NCBI GenBank assembly: GCA_031398975.1
Contig: JANNOI010000005.1
Coordinates: 1 to 56,917, forward strand
Direction: 5' to 3'
Origin: JAKFWI01 sp031398975
Lineage (GTDB): Bacteria > Pseudomonadota > Alphaproteobacteria > Caulobacterales > Aquidulcibacteraceae
DNA: 56,917 bases
Both the position numbers and the translations under genes were made by a program. Below the pieces are notes generated by a model. The model ran no database searches. It saw only the letters and a program-made list of their open reading frames with translations, and was not told the DNA's origin. This document shows positions 7,956 through 17,307 of this stretch, piece by piece. The first letter of the stretch is position 1. Every line of letters begins with the position of its first letter.

Positions 7956-7971
7956 ACAAGGGAGGAAACGT

Positions 7972-10245
7972 ATGAGTCAATTCCGCGCGGCGGGCGTGTT
8001 GCGTCGCCAATCGTCCCGCCTAGCGCTGCTGATCGGCCTCGCCGGTTTCGCCTCGCCCCTGCAGGCCCAAGTCGCCCCAGGCGGCCCCCAAACGCCGAGC
8101 GCGCCGATCGCGGCCCCGGCCGAGCCGCCGCCTATCCCTGACGCCTTCGCCCCCGGCGACACCACCGACCCCGCGACCGTGCGCCCCGTCCCGCAGGTGG
8201 AAGTCGAGACTTTGCAGGACATCGTCGTCACCGCGCAGCGGCGCGAGGAGGCGTTGCAGCGCGTGCCCGTGGCCGTCACCGCGATCACCGGGCGCGAATT
8301 GGAGACGAACCGGATCGTCCGCTACGACCAACTCAACGCCACCGTGCCGAACCTCTCGGTGCAGCGCGGCGCCACCCCGAACGACACCTCGATCTCGATC
8401 CGCGGGATCTCGCCGACGGCGCTCCAACTAGGCCAGGACGGCTCTGTGGGCTTCTATATCGACGGCGTCTATGTGCCAAGCCGCGCGGCCTCCAACCTCG
8501 ACATTTTCGAGATCGAGCGGCTCGAAGTGCTGCGCGGGCCGCAGGGCACCTTGTTCGGCCGCAATTCCTCCGCCGGCGCGATCAGCGTGATCACGCGCGG
8601 GCCGACGCGGGACTTCCGCGCCTCTGTCTCCGCCGATGTCGGCGATTATGAGAGCTACCGCTTCACCGCCACCGCCGGCGGCCCCCTGCCCGTGGAGAAT
8701 TTCTTCTACCGCGTCGGGGGCTATGCGAGCGGCAACGAAGGCTATCAAGTCAACACCACCACCGGCCAGCGCCTGCAGAGCGAGCAGGCGCATGGCGGGA
8801 CCTTCTATCTGGGCTACGCCTCCGATGGCCCCGTCCAGGTAAAGCTGACCGCCGATTACGCCTCGGAGGAAAACGATTCCGGCTCCTTCGACTTCCTGAA
8901 GCGCAGCCAAGTCGCGTTTGGGCCTTCCGGACCTTCGGTGACGACGACCTATCCCGACATCTTCGACCGCGAGGTGCAGCTCAATACCGAGCCTTCCAAC
9001 ACGCGCGATGTCTGGGGCCTCGCCTTGACGGTGGACGCTGATATCGGCGGCGCCATCCTGACTTCGATCAGCGCCTATCGCAGCTCGGAGATCTATTATA
9101 TCGACGATGTTGATTACACCGCGGTGGGGACCGATGATTCCTACAGCGACATAAGCTCCGGGCAATGGAGCCAGGAGCTGCGCATCAGCTCCAGCAATCC
9201 CGGGCCGATCACCTGGCTGGGAGGGCTCTATTTCTCGCACGAGACGATCGACTCGATTGTCGATCTCACGATCAGCTTCCCGACCGGGACGTTCACCACG
9301 CGCACCGATTACGACCAGACTTCCACCACCAGCGCCGTTTTCGGTCAGGTGAACATCACCCCGATCGAGAACCTCACGCTGAGCCTCGGTTCGCGCTTGA
9401 GCTATGATCAGATCGAAGTCGTCAACCAGGCCATCGGCGGGATTCCCGGCCTCATCAATGCGGGCACGGACGTATATCCCGAATACGAGGAAGAGGCGTT
9501 CACCTACAAGGCCTCGCTCGATTACCGCTTCACCCCCGCCATCATGGCCTATGCGAGCCTCGCCACCGGGTTCCGCCCCGGGGGCTGCAATTCCGGCGCC
9601 TTGCCGGACGGCGTCTCGCGCTGTTACGAGCGGGAGGAATCGACGAGCTACGAGATCGGGCTGAAGACAACTTTGTTCGACAACCGGGTCCGGTTCAATC
9701 TCGCGGCCTTCTATATGGATTATGCGGGCCTGCAGCTGCGCGTGAACGATTTCATCACCGGCTCGAACTACACCGCCAATTATGACGCCAAGACCCAAGG
9801 CCTCGAGGCCGAGCTGACTTGGCTGCCCTTCCGCGGCCTCCTGCTCTCAAGCAGCCTCGGGATCACGGACGCGGAGTTCAACGAGCAATTCGTTCTGCCC
9901 AACGCGCCGGAGATGACCGCCTCGTTCCGTGGCGAGCTGACGCGCCCTCTGAACGACAAGCTCGATCTCCTGTCCTCGGTGCGCGTGTCCCATACGGGGC
10001 GCACCAATCTCGCGATCGTCGAGACGCCCGAGCTCGACCGCGACCCCTATACGACGGTCGATCTCGATATGGGCGTGGGCGGGGACCGCGGGCGCTGGCG
10101 CCTCACCGCCTATGTGCAGAACCTGTTCGAGGAGGATTATTTCACAGCCGGACGGGAAAGCGCGGGCGCAAGCGGCATGATCGACATCCTCGCCATACCC
10201 GGCGCGCCGCGCACCGGGGGCGTGCGCGCGAGCTACCGCTTCTGA
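7972..10245 (+). CDS. TonB-dependent outer-membrane receptor
   Basis: A complete receptor of 757 residues. The signal peptide (about residues 1-30) ends near SPLQAQ, followed by a Pro/Ala-rich spacer. The TonB box and plug follow (LQDIVVTAQRREEALQRVPV; the SVGFYIDGVYVPSR and RLEVLRGPQGTLFGRNSSAG motifs are textbook). The rest is a 22-strand barrel with a typical C-terminal Phe (RTGGVRASYRF). The style is that of the catabolic receptors of sphingomonads and relatives. The start at 7972 has GGAGG 7 bp upstream; the frame extends further upstream but without signal-peptide logic. It is probably the importer for the substrate of the adjacent Rieske oxygenase. Confidence 0.92.
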   Translation: MSQFRAAGVLRRQSSRLALLIGLAGFASPLQAQVAPGGPQTPSAPIAAPAEPPPIPDAFAPGDTTDPATVRPVPQVEVETLQDIVVTAQRREEALQRVPVAVTAITGRELETNRIVRYDQLNATVPNLSVQRGATPNDTSISIRGISPTALQLGQDGSVGFYIDGVYVPSRAASNLDIFEIERLEVLRGPQGTLFGRNSSAGAISVITRGPTRDFRASVSADVGDYESYRFTATAGGPLPVENFFYRVGGYASGNEGYQVNTTTGQRLQSEQAHGGTFYLGYASDGPVQVKLTADYASEENDSGSFDFLKRSQVAFGPSGPSVTTTYPDIFDREVQLNTEPSNTRDVWGLALTVDADIGGAILTSISAYRSSEIYYIDDVDYTAVGTDDSYSDISSGQWSQELRISSSNPGPITWLGGLYFSHETIDSIVDLTISFPTGTFTTRTDYDQTSTTSAVFGQVNITPIENLTLSLGSRLSYDQIEVVNQAIGGIPGLINAGTDVYPEYEEEAFTYKASLDYRFTPAIMAYASLATGFRPGGCNSGALPDGVSRCYEREESTSYEIGLKTTLFDNRVRFNLAAFYMDYAGLQLRVNDFITGSNYTANYDAKTQGLEAELTWLPFRGLLLSSSLGITDAEFNEQFVLPNAPEMTASFRGELTRPLNDKLDLLSSVRVSHTGRTNLAIVETPELDRDPYTTVDLDMGVGGDRGRWRLTAYVQNLFEEDYFTAGRESAGASGMIDILAIPGAPRTGGVRASYRF

Positions 10246-10289
10246 TGGCGGGCGCCGCAGAGGCAAGGGTCAGGAGCGTCCGGAATCAG

Positions 10290-10325
10290 GAGCCGCGATC
10301 CGATCCTCGGGTCGCGGCTCTTTCT
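10290..10325 (+). terminator. Intrinsic terminator after the TonB receptor
   Basis: GAGCCGCGA (10290-10298) pairs exactly with TCGCGGCTC (10312-10320) and is followed by TTTCT. It ends the receptor transcript and also separates it from the converging topA gene. Confidence 0.75.
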
Positions 10326-10332
10326 GCGTAGA

Positions 10333-13002
10333 TCAGCCTTTGCTCGCGGCGCGGGTCTTCGGCGCGGCGGACTTTGCGCGCGTCGCCTTGGGGGCGGCCT
10401 TCTTGGCCGCAGGCTTCTTGCTCGCGGCTTTGGGCGCGGCGTTCTTGGCTTCAGCCTTGGCGGGCGCTTTGGCGGGGCGCTTGGCTTTGCCTTTGGCGGG
10501 GCCGCTCTCGGCGCGTTTGGCGAGCAGGGGGAGCGCGAGGTCGAGCGTCATGGCGGCGGGATCGGCGCCTTTGGGCAGGGTGGCGTGCACCGCACCGTCG
10601 GACACGTAAGGGCCGTAGCGCCCCTCCAGCACCTTGATCTCCTTGCCGCTCTCGGGATGGGGGCCGAGCACTTTCAGCGGCGCGCGCGCGTTCGCGTTGC
10701 GCCCGCGCGGGCCGCCGCTCTTTTTCTCCTCGAGGATCGAGACGGCGCGATTCAGCCCAATCTCGAACACATCGTCCACGCCCGGCAGGTTGGCGTAGAC
10801 CTTGCCCTTCTGCAGATACGGCCCGTAGCGGCCAAGGCCCGCCAGGATCATCTCCTGGTCCTCCGGATGGGGCCCGACCTCGCGCGGCAGCGACAACAGC
10901 ATCAGCGCGCGCTCGAGCGTCAAATCCTGCGCAGACCATCCCTTCGGCAGACCCGAGCGCTTGGGTTTTTCCTCGCCCTCGGTCTCGACATACGGCCCGA
11001 AGCGGCCTGATTTCAGCAGCACCGGCGCCCCGGTCTCCGGCGCCTGCCCCAGGAGCTTGCCGTCGGCGGGGATCGCGTTTTCGTCCGCCTCGGCGTTGGG
11101 CGCGAGCTGGCGGGTGTGGCGGCACTCGGGATAGTTCGAGCAGCCGATGAACGCGCCAAACTTGCCGATCTTCAGCGAAAGCCGGCCGTTCTCGCAAGAG
11201 GGGCAGGCGCGCGCGTCCGTCCCGTCGGGCTTTTCGGGAAAGACGTGGGGGCCCAGCGTCTCGTTGAGCGCGTCGAGCACCTGGGCCACGCGAAGATCGC
11301 CGATATCGCCCACCGCGGCGGAGAAATCCTTCCAGAACTCGCGCAAGAATTGCTTCCAGGGCAGGGCGCCGGCGGAGATGTCGTCCAGCTTCTCCTCGAG
11401 CGCGGCGGTGAAATCATATTCCACGTAGCGGGCGAAGAAATTCTCGAGGAAGGCGATGACGAGGCGGCCCTTGTCCTCGGGGAGGAACCGGTTGCGGTCC
11501 ATCTTCACGTAATCGCGCTCGCGCAGCTTCTCGAGCGTGGCCGCATAGGTGGAGGGCCGGCCGATGCCCAGCTCTTCGAGCTTTTTCACGAGGCTCGCCT
11601 CGGAATAGCGGGGGGGCGGCTCGGTGAAGTGCTGATCGGCCTTCGCTTCGGCGATGGAGACGGCCTCGTCCTGGCGCAGGCGCGGCAGGCGGCGGGAATC
11701 CTCGTCCTCCTCGTCGTCGCGGCTTTCCTGGTAGAGGGCGAAGAAGCCGTCAAACAGCACGACCTGGCCGGTGGCGCGCAATTCCGTGGCGGAGCGGGCG
11801 TCCTTGAAGTCGATCGTCGTGCGCTCGAGGGTGGCCGCCTCCATCTGGGAGGCCATGGCGCGCTTCCAGATCAGGTCATAGAGCCGCTTCAGATCGCCCT
11901 CGAGGCGCAGCGCGTCGGGCTTGCGGAACGCGTCGGTGGGGCGGATCGCCTCGTGCGCCTCCTGGGCGTTCTTGGCTTTGGAAGTGTAGCGGCGCGGCGC
12001 GTCGGGGATGTATTTGTCGCCGAATTCGGAGGTCACGGCGCGGCGCAGCTGCTGGATCGCCTCCTCCGCCATCTGCACGCCGTCGGTGCGCATATAGGTG
12101 ATGAGGCCCACCGTCTCGCCGCCGATATCGACGCCCTCATAGAGGCGCTGGGCGCCCTGCATGGTGCGGGTGGCGGAGAAGCCGAGCTTGCGCGCCGCCT
12201 CCTGCTGCAGGGTGGAGGTGGTGAAGGGCGGGGGCGGCGCGCGCCGGACGGGCTTGGCCTCCACCGCCGCCACCGTGAACGCGCCCGCACGCACGGCGGC
12301 GAGCGCGCGCGCGGCCGTCTCGCCGTCGCCGATATCGAGGCGCTTGAGCTTGCGGCCTTCGAACGCGGAGAGGCGCGCCACGAGGCTCTCGCCCGCGCCG
12401 GTGCGCAGGGTTGCGTCCACCGTCCAATATTCCTGCGGACGGAACGCCTCGATCTCCATCTCGCGCTCGGTGATCAGGCGCAGCGCCACCGATTGCACCC
12501 GCCCCGCCGAGCGCGCGCCCGGCAGCTTGCGCCACAGAACCGGCGAGAGCGTGAAGCCCACGAGATAATCGAGCGCGCGGCGCGCGAGATAGGCGTCGAC
12601 GAGCTCCATGTCGATCTGGCGCGGGCTCGCCATCGCCTTCAGCACGCTTTCCTTGGTGATGGCGTTGAAGGTCACGCGGCTCACGGCCTTGTCCTTCAGC
12701 GCGCGCTTCTGCGTCAGCGCTTCCAGCACGTGCCAGGAGATCGCCTCGCCCTCGCGGTCAGGGTCGGTGGCGAGGACGAGGGCGGTGTCGCCCTTCAGCG
12801 CATCGGCGATCTCGCGCAGCCGCTTGGCGCTGGCGGCGTCCATCTCCCAGTCAAGCGCGAAGTCTTCATCAGGTCTAACAGACCCGTCTTTGGAGGGTAG
12901 ATCGCGGATGTGCCCATAGCTCGCCAGGACTACGTAATCCTTGCCGAGATATTTATTGATGGTTTTCGCTTTCGCGGGAGACTCGACGACGACGACTGTC
13001 AT
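10333..13002 (-). CDS. topA: DNA topoisomerase I
   Basis: An 889-residue type IA topoisomerase that relaxes negative supercoils. The TOPRIM domain is at the N-terminus (TVVVVESPAKAKTINKYLGK, then LATDPDREGEAISWH). The core carries RSAGRVQSVALRLI and the catalytic tyrosine in GLITYMRTDGVQ. A C4 zinc motif (ACPSCENGRLSLKIGKFGAF ... GCSNYPEC) is followed by several GRYGPY repeats and a Lys/Ala-rich basic tail of about 60 residues, a common alphaproteobacterial extension that binds DNA. It is downstream of plsY and dprA on the same strand, but a candidate promoter of its own is visible. Confidence 0.97.
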   Translation of the reverse strand: MTVVVVESPAKAKTINKYLGKDYVVLASYGHIRDLPSKDGSVRPDEDFALDWEMDAASAKRLREIADALKGDTALVLATDPDREGEAISWHVLEALTQKRALKDKAVSRVTFNAITKESVLKAMASPRQIDMELVDAYLARRALDYLVGFTLSPVLWRKLPGARSAGRVQSVALRLITEREMEIEAFRPQEYWTVDATLRTGAGESLVARLSAFEGRKLKRLDIGDGETAARALAAVRAGAFTVAAVEAKPVRRAPPPPFTTSTLQQEAARKLGFSATRTMQGAQRLYEGVDIGGETVGLITYMRTDGVQMAEEAIQQLRRAVTSEFGDKYIPDAPRRYTSKAKNAQEAHEAIRPTDAFRKPDALRLEGDLKRLYDLIWKRAMASQMEAATLERTTIDFKDARSATELRATGQVVLFDGFFALYQESRDDEEDEDSRRLPRLRQDEAVSIAEAKADQHFTEPPPRYSEASLVKKLEELGIGRPSTYAATLEKLRERDYVKMDRNRFLPEDKGRLVIAFLENFFARYVEYDFTAALEEKLDDISAGALPWKQFLREFWKDFSAAVGDIGDLRVAQVLDALNETLGPHVFPEKPDGTDARACPSCENGRLSLKIGKFGAFIGCSNYPECRHTRQLAPNAEADENAIPADGKLLGQAPETGAPVLLKSGRFGPYVETEGEEKPKRSGLPKGWSAQDLTLERALMLLSLPREVGPHPEDQEMILAGLGRYGPYLQKGKVYANLPGVDDVFEIGLNRAVSILEEKKSGGPRGRNANARAPLKVLGPHPESGKEIKVLEGRYGPYVSDGAVHATLPKGADPAAMTLDLALPLLAKRAESGPAKGKAKRPAKAPAKAEAKNAAPKAASKKPAAKKAAPKATRAKSAAPKTRAASKG

Positions 13003-13037
13003 TGTTCTGTCCGAACTCCCCGGAGCGGCGGGCGCGG

Positions 13038-13066
13038 AAGGTGGGGGAGCAAAACGGGGTTGTCAA
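13038..13066 (-). promoter_or_regulatory. Candidate topA promoter
   Basis: On the minus strand a perfect TTGACA -35 (13061-13066) lies 17 bp from CACCTT (13038-13043), a weak -10, about 36 bp upstream of the topA start. Confidence 0.45.
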
Positions 13067-13166
13067 TCGCCGCTGACCCTTCGCGTTCCGGGAGAACCTC
13101 TTCCCTTTCAGGGAGAATATAGTATCGTGAACAACCTGAAGTTGTTTGCGATGACCGGATGGCGCG

Positions 13167-13439
13167 ATGAGACCTGAGGATGACGCGCCCCCGCGCAACC
13201 GGAACCCCGCTGCGGGGCCGGGAGGGCCCGCCAGTTCGGCCGAAGCCGCGGAATTCTCCGCCGCCATGGCGCGGGATCTGGCGGGGGTGTGCGAGCGGGC
13301 GGGGCTTTTGGGGCTGTCCACGCTGTTTTTCGCCGCCGAGAGCGAGGCGCGCCGCGCGCTCGAGCGGCTGGACCGGCGGGCGCGCCGCGAGGCCCGTCAT
13401 GGGCTCTCCGGGAACGCCGCCGAAGGCGACGCGGCATAG
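13167..13439 (+). CDS. Small unknown protein overlapping the dprA 3' end
   Basis: A 90-residue frame. The second half reads as an amphipathic helical protein (AAEFSAAMARDLAGVCERAG, LLGLSTLFFAAESEARRALE). I recall small conserved alphaproteobacterial proteins of similar flavour, but have no functional assignment. The last 43 bp overlap the antisense 3' end of dprA. The ribosome binding site is weak. It lies in the 395-bp gap between topA and dprA, with a short hairpin (AACAAC/GTTGTT, 13130-13146) upstream. Confidence 0.5.
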   Translation: MRPEDDAPPRNRNPAAGPGGPASSAEAAEFSAAMARDLAGVCERAGLLGLSTLFFAAESEARRALERLDRRARREARHGLSGNAAEGDAA

Positions 13440-14515
13440 CCTCCGGGCAGGGACGCCGCGCGCCCCTCCAATTCCAGCTCCGTCAGCGCGCCGGCGGCCG
13501 CGGCCACCGAAACCCCCAGCGCCCGCGCGAGATCGTTGAGATGGATCGGGGTTCGTCCCATGGCGCGGGCGAGGCGGTCATTCAGGTCGGGATGGTCGGC
13601 GTCGGCCTCCGGCGCGAACAGCGGCGTCAGCGCCTCTTTGTCCGCGCGGGTGCGCCCGGTCGCGGCCGCGCCCAGGGCCGCGACCACATCCTCGGCGGTT
13701 TCCACGAGCGCTGCGCCCTGGCGGATCAGCGCATTCGCGCCGCGGGCGCGCGGATCGAGCGGCGAGCCCGGCACAGCCATCACCTCGCGTCCCTGATCGG
13801 CGGCCGCCCGCGCCGTGATCAGCGAGCCGGAGCGCTGCGCGGCCTCCACCACCACTACGCCCAGCGCCAGGCCGGAGATGATGTGATTGCGGCGCGGGAA
13901 GTCGCGCGCCCGCGCCTGGGCGCCCAGCGGCGCCTCGCACACCGCGCAGCCCTGCGCGGCGATGCGCGCGTACAAGGGTTCGTTCTGCGGCGGGTAAGGC
14001 CGGTCGAGCCCGCCCGCCAGCACCGCCACCGTCCCGCTCTCGAGCGCGGCCTGGTGCGCGGCCGCGTCCACGCCCCGCGCCAGGCCCGAGACCACCACAT
14101 AGCCCAGGCCCACGAGGTCACGGGCGAGAATGTCGGCCATGCGCAGGCCGATCGCGGAGGCCTCCCGGGAGCCGACGATCGCGATCGTCGGCCGCGTCAG
14201 CAGCGCGCGGCGGCCGCGGATGTACAAGACCGGCGGGGGCGCCGGCAGGGCGGCGACGAGCGGGGGGTAGGCGGCCTCGCAGCTCGCCACCGCCTCGGCC
14301 TGCATCGCCTCCAGCCGTTCGAGCTCGCGCTCGATCGCGTCCGCGGGCGGGGGCGCGAGGGGGCGGCCGCGAATCAGCGCGGGCAGCGCGTCGAGCGCCG
14401 TCTGGGCCGCGCCGAAGCGCGCGATCAGGCGGTGGAACGTCAAAGCTCCCACGCCGGGCGTCCGCGCCAGCCGGAGCCAGGCGATGCGCTCGCGCCGACC
14501 CAGGAGCTTGCCCAT
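13397..14515 (-). CDS. dprA: DNA-processing protein DprA/Smf
   Basis: A 372-residue protein that protects incoming single-stranded DNA and loads RecA in natural transformation. An N-terminal helical part (RIAWLRLARTPGVGALTFHR) precedes the Rossmann-like core: IAIVGSREASAIGLRMADIL, VVSGLARGVDAAAHQAALES, TVAVLAGGLDRPYPPQN, and RNHIISGLALGVVVVEA with GSLITARAA. A winged-helix C-terminus is present (IHLNDLARALGVS). The start at 14515 was chosen because its ATG overlaps the plsY stop by one base (TGATG), implying translational coupling. The plsY-dprA-topA order is common in alphaproteobacteria. Confidence 0.95.
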   Translation of the reverse strand: MGKLLGRRERIAWLRLARTPGVGALTFHRLIARFGAAQTALDALPALIRGRPLAPPPADAIERELERLEAMQAEAVASCEAAYPPLVAALPAPPPVLYIRGRRALLTRPTIAIVGSREASAIGLRMADILARDLVGLGYVVVSGLARGVDAAAHQAALESGTVAVLAGGLDRPYPPQNEPLYARIAAQGCAVCEAPLGAQARARDFPRRNHIISGLALGVVVVEAAQRSGSLITARAAADQGREVMAVPGSPLDPRARGANALIRQGAALVETAEDVVAALGAAATGRTRADKEALTPLFAPEADADHPDLNDRLARAMGRTPIHLNDLARALGVSVAAAAGALTELELEGRAASLPGGYAASPSAAFPESP

Positions 14516-15159
14516 CAGGCCGCCTTCGCCCGGCCCAAGCTGATCTTCGATTCCTCGCCTTTGATAAGGCGGGCGATATTGGCGTGGTGGCGCAGGAAGA
14601 TCAGAACGGCCAGCGCCGCGCAGAACCCGACGCCCCAGGGCCCGCCATGGAAGGCGTAGGCGAGCAGGGGGGAGGCGGCGGCCGCCGTCAACGCCGCCAG
14701 CGACGAAAAGCGGAAGACGATCGCGGTCAAAAGCCAGGCGAGCGCTGCGAACACCCCGACCGGGAACAGCCCCGCCAGCAGCGCGCCGAAAAAGGTGGCC
14801 ACGCCCTTGCCGCCGCGGAAGCCGAGCCAGACGGGAAAGCAATGGCCCACGAACGCCGCCGCCCCCGCCACCAGGCCCACTTCGGGCCCGAGCGCCGCCC
14901 GCGCCACGACCAGCGCATACGCCGCCTTGCCCCCGTCCAGCAGCAGCGTCGCCAGGGCGATGTCGAGCCGCCCGGTCCGCGCGACGTTGGTCGCGCCGAT
15001 ATTGCCCGAACCGATATTGCGGATGTCGCCGAGGCCCGCCGCGCGCGTCAGCAGCAGGCCGAAAGGGATGGATCCGCATCCATAGCCCAGGACCGCGGCC
15101 GCCGCGTAGGCGTAGAAGGGATCGAGCGCGGCCGTCGCCGCTCCGCCTATGATTTCCAT
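14515..15159 (-). CDS. plsY: Glycerol-3-phosphate acyltransferase
   Basis: A 214-residue integral membrane enzyme that transfers the acyl group from acyl-phosphate to glycerol-3-phosphate, the first step of phospholipid synthesis. The three PlsY motifs are visible: GSIPFG with DIRNIGSGNIGATNVAR, GFRGGKGVATFFG, and the HHANI region near the C-terminus. About five hydrophobic segments fit the family topology. It heads the plsY-dprA-topA cluster. Confidence 0.95.
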   Translation of the reverse strand: MEIIGGAATAALDPFYAYAAAAVLGYGCGSIPFGLLLTRAAGLGDIRNIGSGNIGATNVARTGRLDIALATLLLDGGKAAYALVVARAALGPEVGLVAGAAAFVGHCFPVWLGFRGGKGVATFFGALLAGLFPVGVFAALAWLLTAIVFRFSSLAALTAAAASPLLAYAFHGGPWGVGFCAALAVLIFLRHHANIARLIKGEESKISLGRAKAA

Positions 15160-15333
15160 TGGGCGATCGTCTTACGGAGAAATGCGCGCTTGGAAAGCCG
15201 CTTGCGGTAAAGCGCGGCGAAAATGCGGCGAACACCGCGCCCGGACGCCGCTTTTCCGCCCCCGAATCAGGGGGAGATGGGGTTAACGGCGCGACAAGGC
15301 AGGCAAGTATCGCCGCCGTCAAGGAGTTGGGTC

Positions 15334-15579
15334 ATGCACGACGCCCCGTTCAAGCCCGCTGGCGCCGCCTTCGCCGCGATCGTCGCGGGCCTGGCCGCGC
15401 CCGGCGCAATGGTGGACGCCGCAATGGCGGTGGAGGACGCGCAGGCCGGCGAAGAAGCCGCCCGGGACCTGGCGGAAGCGGCCGCCACGTTCGCCGCCGT
15501 CGAACCCTTCGCGCCGGACGCGCCGCTCGATCTGGCCGATAACGACGTGCCGCTGGACGATTTCGAGCCGCCCTTCTGA
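15334..15579 (+). CDS. Small acidic Ala-rich protein, unknown
   Basis: An 81-residue frame with a good ribosome binding site (AAGGAG at 15321-15326) before the ATG at 15334. The N-terminal half has a hydrophobic Ala/Gly segment (AFAAIVAGLAAPGAMVDAAM); the C-terminal half is acidic (DAPLDLADNDVPLDDFEPPF). It may be a single-pass or peripheral protein. I do not recognise it. It sits between divergent plsY and convergent ruvX, a spot where some relatives carry pyrB/pyrC. Confidence 0.55.
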   Translation: MHDAPFKPAGAAFAAIVAGLAAPGAMVDAAMAVEDAQAGEEAARDLAEAAATFAAVEPFAPDAPLDLADNDVPLDDFEPPF

Positions 15580-15591
15580 CGGCCCGGCCTT

Positions 15592-16053
15592 CTATATCCG
15601 CAGCCGGTCCAGCGCGCCCTGGAGCAGATAGGCGGCGGCGAGCTTGTCGGTGACTTGGAGGCGGCGGGCGCGGCTTGTGTCCGCGGCGATCAGGGTGCGG
15701 GTCACGGCCGCGGTCGTCAGGCGCTCGTCCCACAGGAGCACCGCCCGGTCCCCCAGCGCCAAGAGGTTGCGGGCGAACGCGCGCGCCGCCTGCGCCGCCG
15801 GCCCCGCCGAGCCGTCCATGTTGAGCGGCATCCCGATCACAACCCCCACGCAGGCGCGCTCGGCATAGAGCGAGAGGATGCGCGCGGCGTCCGCGGCGAA
15901 GCGCGTGCGCACGATCTGCTCCAGGGGGCCCGCCAACACCCGTTCGGGATCGCTGACGGCCACCCCCAGCCGCTTGCTGCCGGGGTCGATCCCCAGAAGG
16001 GGGCCGCGCGGGGGCAGGGCGGCTTTGAAGGAAGGCGCGTCGAGAACCGGCAC
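15592..16053 (-). CDS. ruvX: Putative Holliday junction resolvase / pre-16S rRNA nuclease (YqgF)
   Basis: A 153-residue RNase H-fold protein with GIDPGSKRLGVAVSD (first catalytic Asp), GVVIGMPLNMDGSAG, and the C-terminal LLWDERLTTAAVTR plus TDKLAAAYLLQGALD (last catalytic Asp). The family processes 16S rRNA 5' ends in E. coli. It is a normal full-length member. Confidence 0.93.
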   Translation of the reverse strand: MPVLDAPSFKAALPPRGPLLGIDPGSKRLGVAVSDPERVLAGPLEQIVRTRFAADAARILSLYAERACVGVVIGMPLNMDGSAGPAAQAARAFARNLLALGDRAVLLWDERLTTAAVTRTLIAADTSRARRLQVTDKLAAAYLLQGALDRLRI

Positions 16054-16238
16054 AGCGAATGAGCCGCGATTTCCACCCTCGATGCAAGCGCGCAGCCGGA
16101 CGGGGGCGGGTCGCGGCGTCTTGATGCGGGTAAAACCCCTTGTGGGCCGCGGGATAAATCGGTTCCTGCTTTTGCGTCAGCGACGGGCGCGGCTAAGGTC
16201 TGCCTGCGCAGGTGCGGGGCCCCATCTTGTCCATCCCG

Positions 16239-16931
16239 ATGTCCATCCCGATAGCCCTCCCCGGGTTGAACCGCGGCAGCCGCATTCTGCTGGCCGCCTC
16301 AGCGCTGTTTGCGTTCACGTACGGTGCGTTCGGGCCCGATCTCGCGCCCGACATGCGCAGCTTCGCCAAGGCCGCGACCGTGGGGTGCCTGGCGCTGGTG
16401 GCGCTCCGCGAGCGGGGCCCGGCGCTGCTCTTCCTGGCGCTGCTCTGCGGCGTGCTGGGCGATGTGTTTTTGGCCTTCTCCACCGCCTCCTGGTTTCGGG
16501 CGGGCCTCGGCGCGTTTCTCGTCGGGCATGTGCTTTATGCGCTCTTGTTCGTCACGCGGGGCGGCCAGGTGCGGCGCGCGGTGCGGTCTCCGCTGCGCGT
16601 GGCGGCGGCGGTCGCCGTGGCGGCGGCGGCGGCGGCGATGGTGCGGTGGCTGGCGCCGGAGGCGTTTTCCTTGACGCCCGCGCTTGCAGCCTATGCGGGG
16701 GGGCTGGTGGTGATGAGCGTGGCCGCCTTCACGCTCCCGCGCGCGCACTGGCCGGCCATGCTCGGGGCGCTCCTGTTTGTGGCCTCCAGCGCTATTCTAA
16801 TGGCCTTGATCTTCAAGCCGGGCGTCTTCGCGCCGAGGCCGGAGGCGGCCGCGTTCGCGGGCTGGTCGCTCTATTGGCTCGCGCAGACGGGCCTGTGCCT
16901 GGGATCGCTCGGCCTGAGGCGCGCCGCGTGA
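16239..16931 (+). CDS. YhhN-family membrane protein (lysoplasmalogenase-like)
   Basis: A 230-residue protein, almost wholly hydrophobic with about eight membrane segments. The YhhN/TMEM86 signature occurs as FAKAATVGCLALVALRERGP, GVLGDVFLAFS and FLVGHVLYALLF. TMEM86 members cleave the vinyl-ether bond of lysoplasmalogens; bacterial functions are largely unproven. An alternative GTG start at 16212 would add nine residues. It leads a plus-strand run of three genes ending in the nucleotide-sugar epimerase. Confidence 0.85.
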   Translation: MSIPIALPGLNRGSRILLAASALFAFTYGAFGPDLAPDMRSFAKAATVGCLALVALRERGPALLFLALLCGVLGDVFLAFSTASWFRAGLGAFLVGHVLYALLFVTRGGQVRRAVRSPLRVAAAVAVAAAAAAMVRWLAPEAFSLTPALAAYAGGLVVMSVAAFTLPRAHWPAMLGALLFVASSAILMALIFKPGVFAPRPEAAAFAGWSLYWLAQTGLCLGSLGLRRAA

Positions 16932-16982
16932 ACAGCGCCGCCGCGTTGTGCGTTGAACGCCATGGAGCCCAAAGGATCATCC

Positions 16983-17282
16983 ATGGAAGATGCGCCGCTC
17001 TGGCTTATCAATGGCGTGGGCGTCGCCGCCGCGCTCTGCTCGATGGCCAGTTTCGTTCCCCAGATCATCAAGATCGCGCGGGAGAAGGACGCCTCGGGCG
17101 TATCGCTCGGCATGTTCTCGGTGACGGTTGTCGGTTTCATCGCCTGGTCGGTGTATGGGGTGTTGTCCGGGTCGTGGCCGGTGGCGGTGAGCAACATGCT
17201 CAATGTGGGGCTGGCGGGGGCTGTGCTGGCCCTGCGGCTGCGCTACGGGCCGGGTCAGAGCGGGGGCGCGCAGCGCGCCTGA
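16983..17282 (+). CDS. SemiSWEET-type PQ-loop transporter
   Basis: A 99-residue protein with three membrane helices and one PQ-loop (LCSMASFVPQIIKIAREKDA), the size and shape of bacterial SemiSWEET sugar transporters that work as dimers. The second helix carries SGVSLGMFSVTVVGFIAWSV. The start at 16983 has AAAGGA upstream; an ATG at 16962 and a TTG at 16953 are possible. It may carry small sugars, or it may not transport at all; only the fold is clear. Confidence 0.85.
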   Translation: MEDAPLWLINGVGVAAALCSMASFVPQIIKIAREKDASGVSLGMFSVTVVGFIAWSVYGVLSGSWPVAVSNMLNVGLAGAVLALRLRYGPGQSGGAQRA

Positions 17283-17307
17283 CGGGCGGGCTTTGCGAGG
17301 GGCGTGC

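Noticed and set aside
7786..7971. Cobalamin-type riboswitch before the TonB receptor
   Set aside because: The region is short and none of the conserved B12-box sequence is present; only a simple hairpin is visible.
11116..12900. 594-codon plus-strand frame
   Set aside because: It is exactly antisense to topA, which has all catalytic motifs; low-complexity Gly/Ala/Arg/His content is typical of shadow frames in GC-rich DNA.
15160..15322. Upstream extension of dprA to 15322
   Set aside because: That stretch lies out of frame over plsY and its promoter; the ATG at 14515 coupled to the plsY stop is the natural start.
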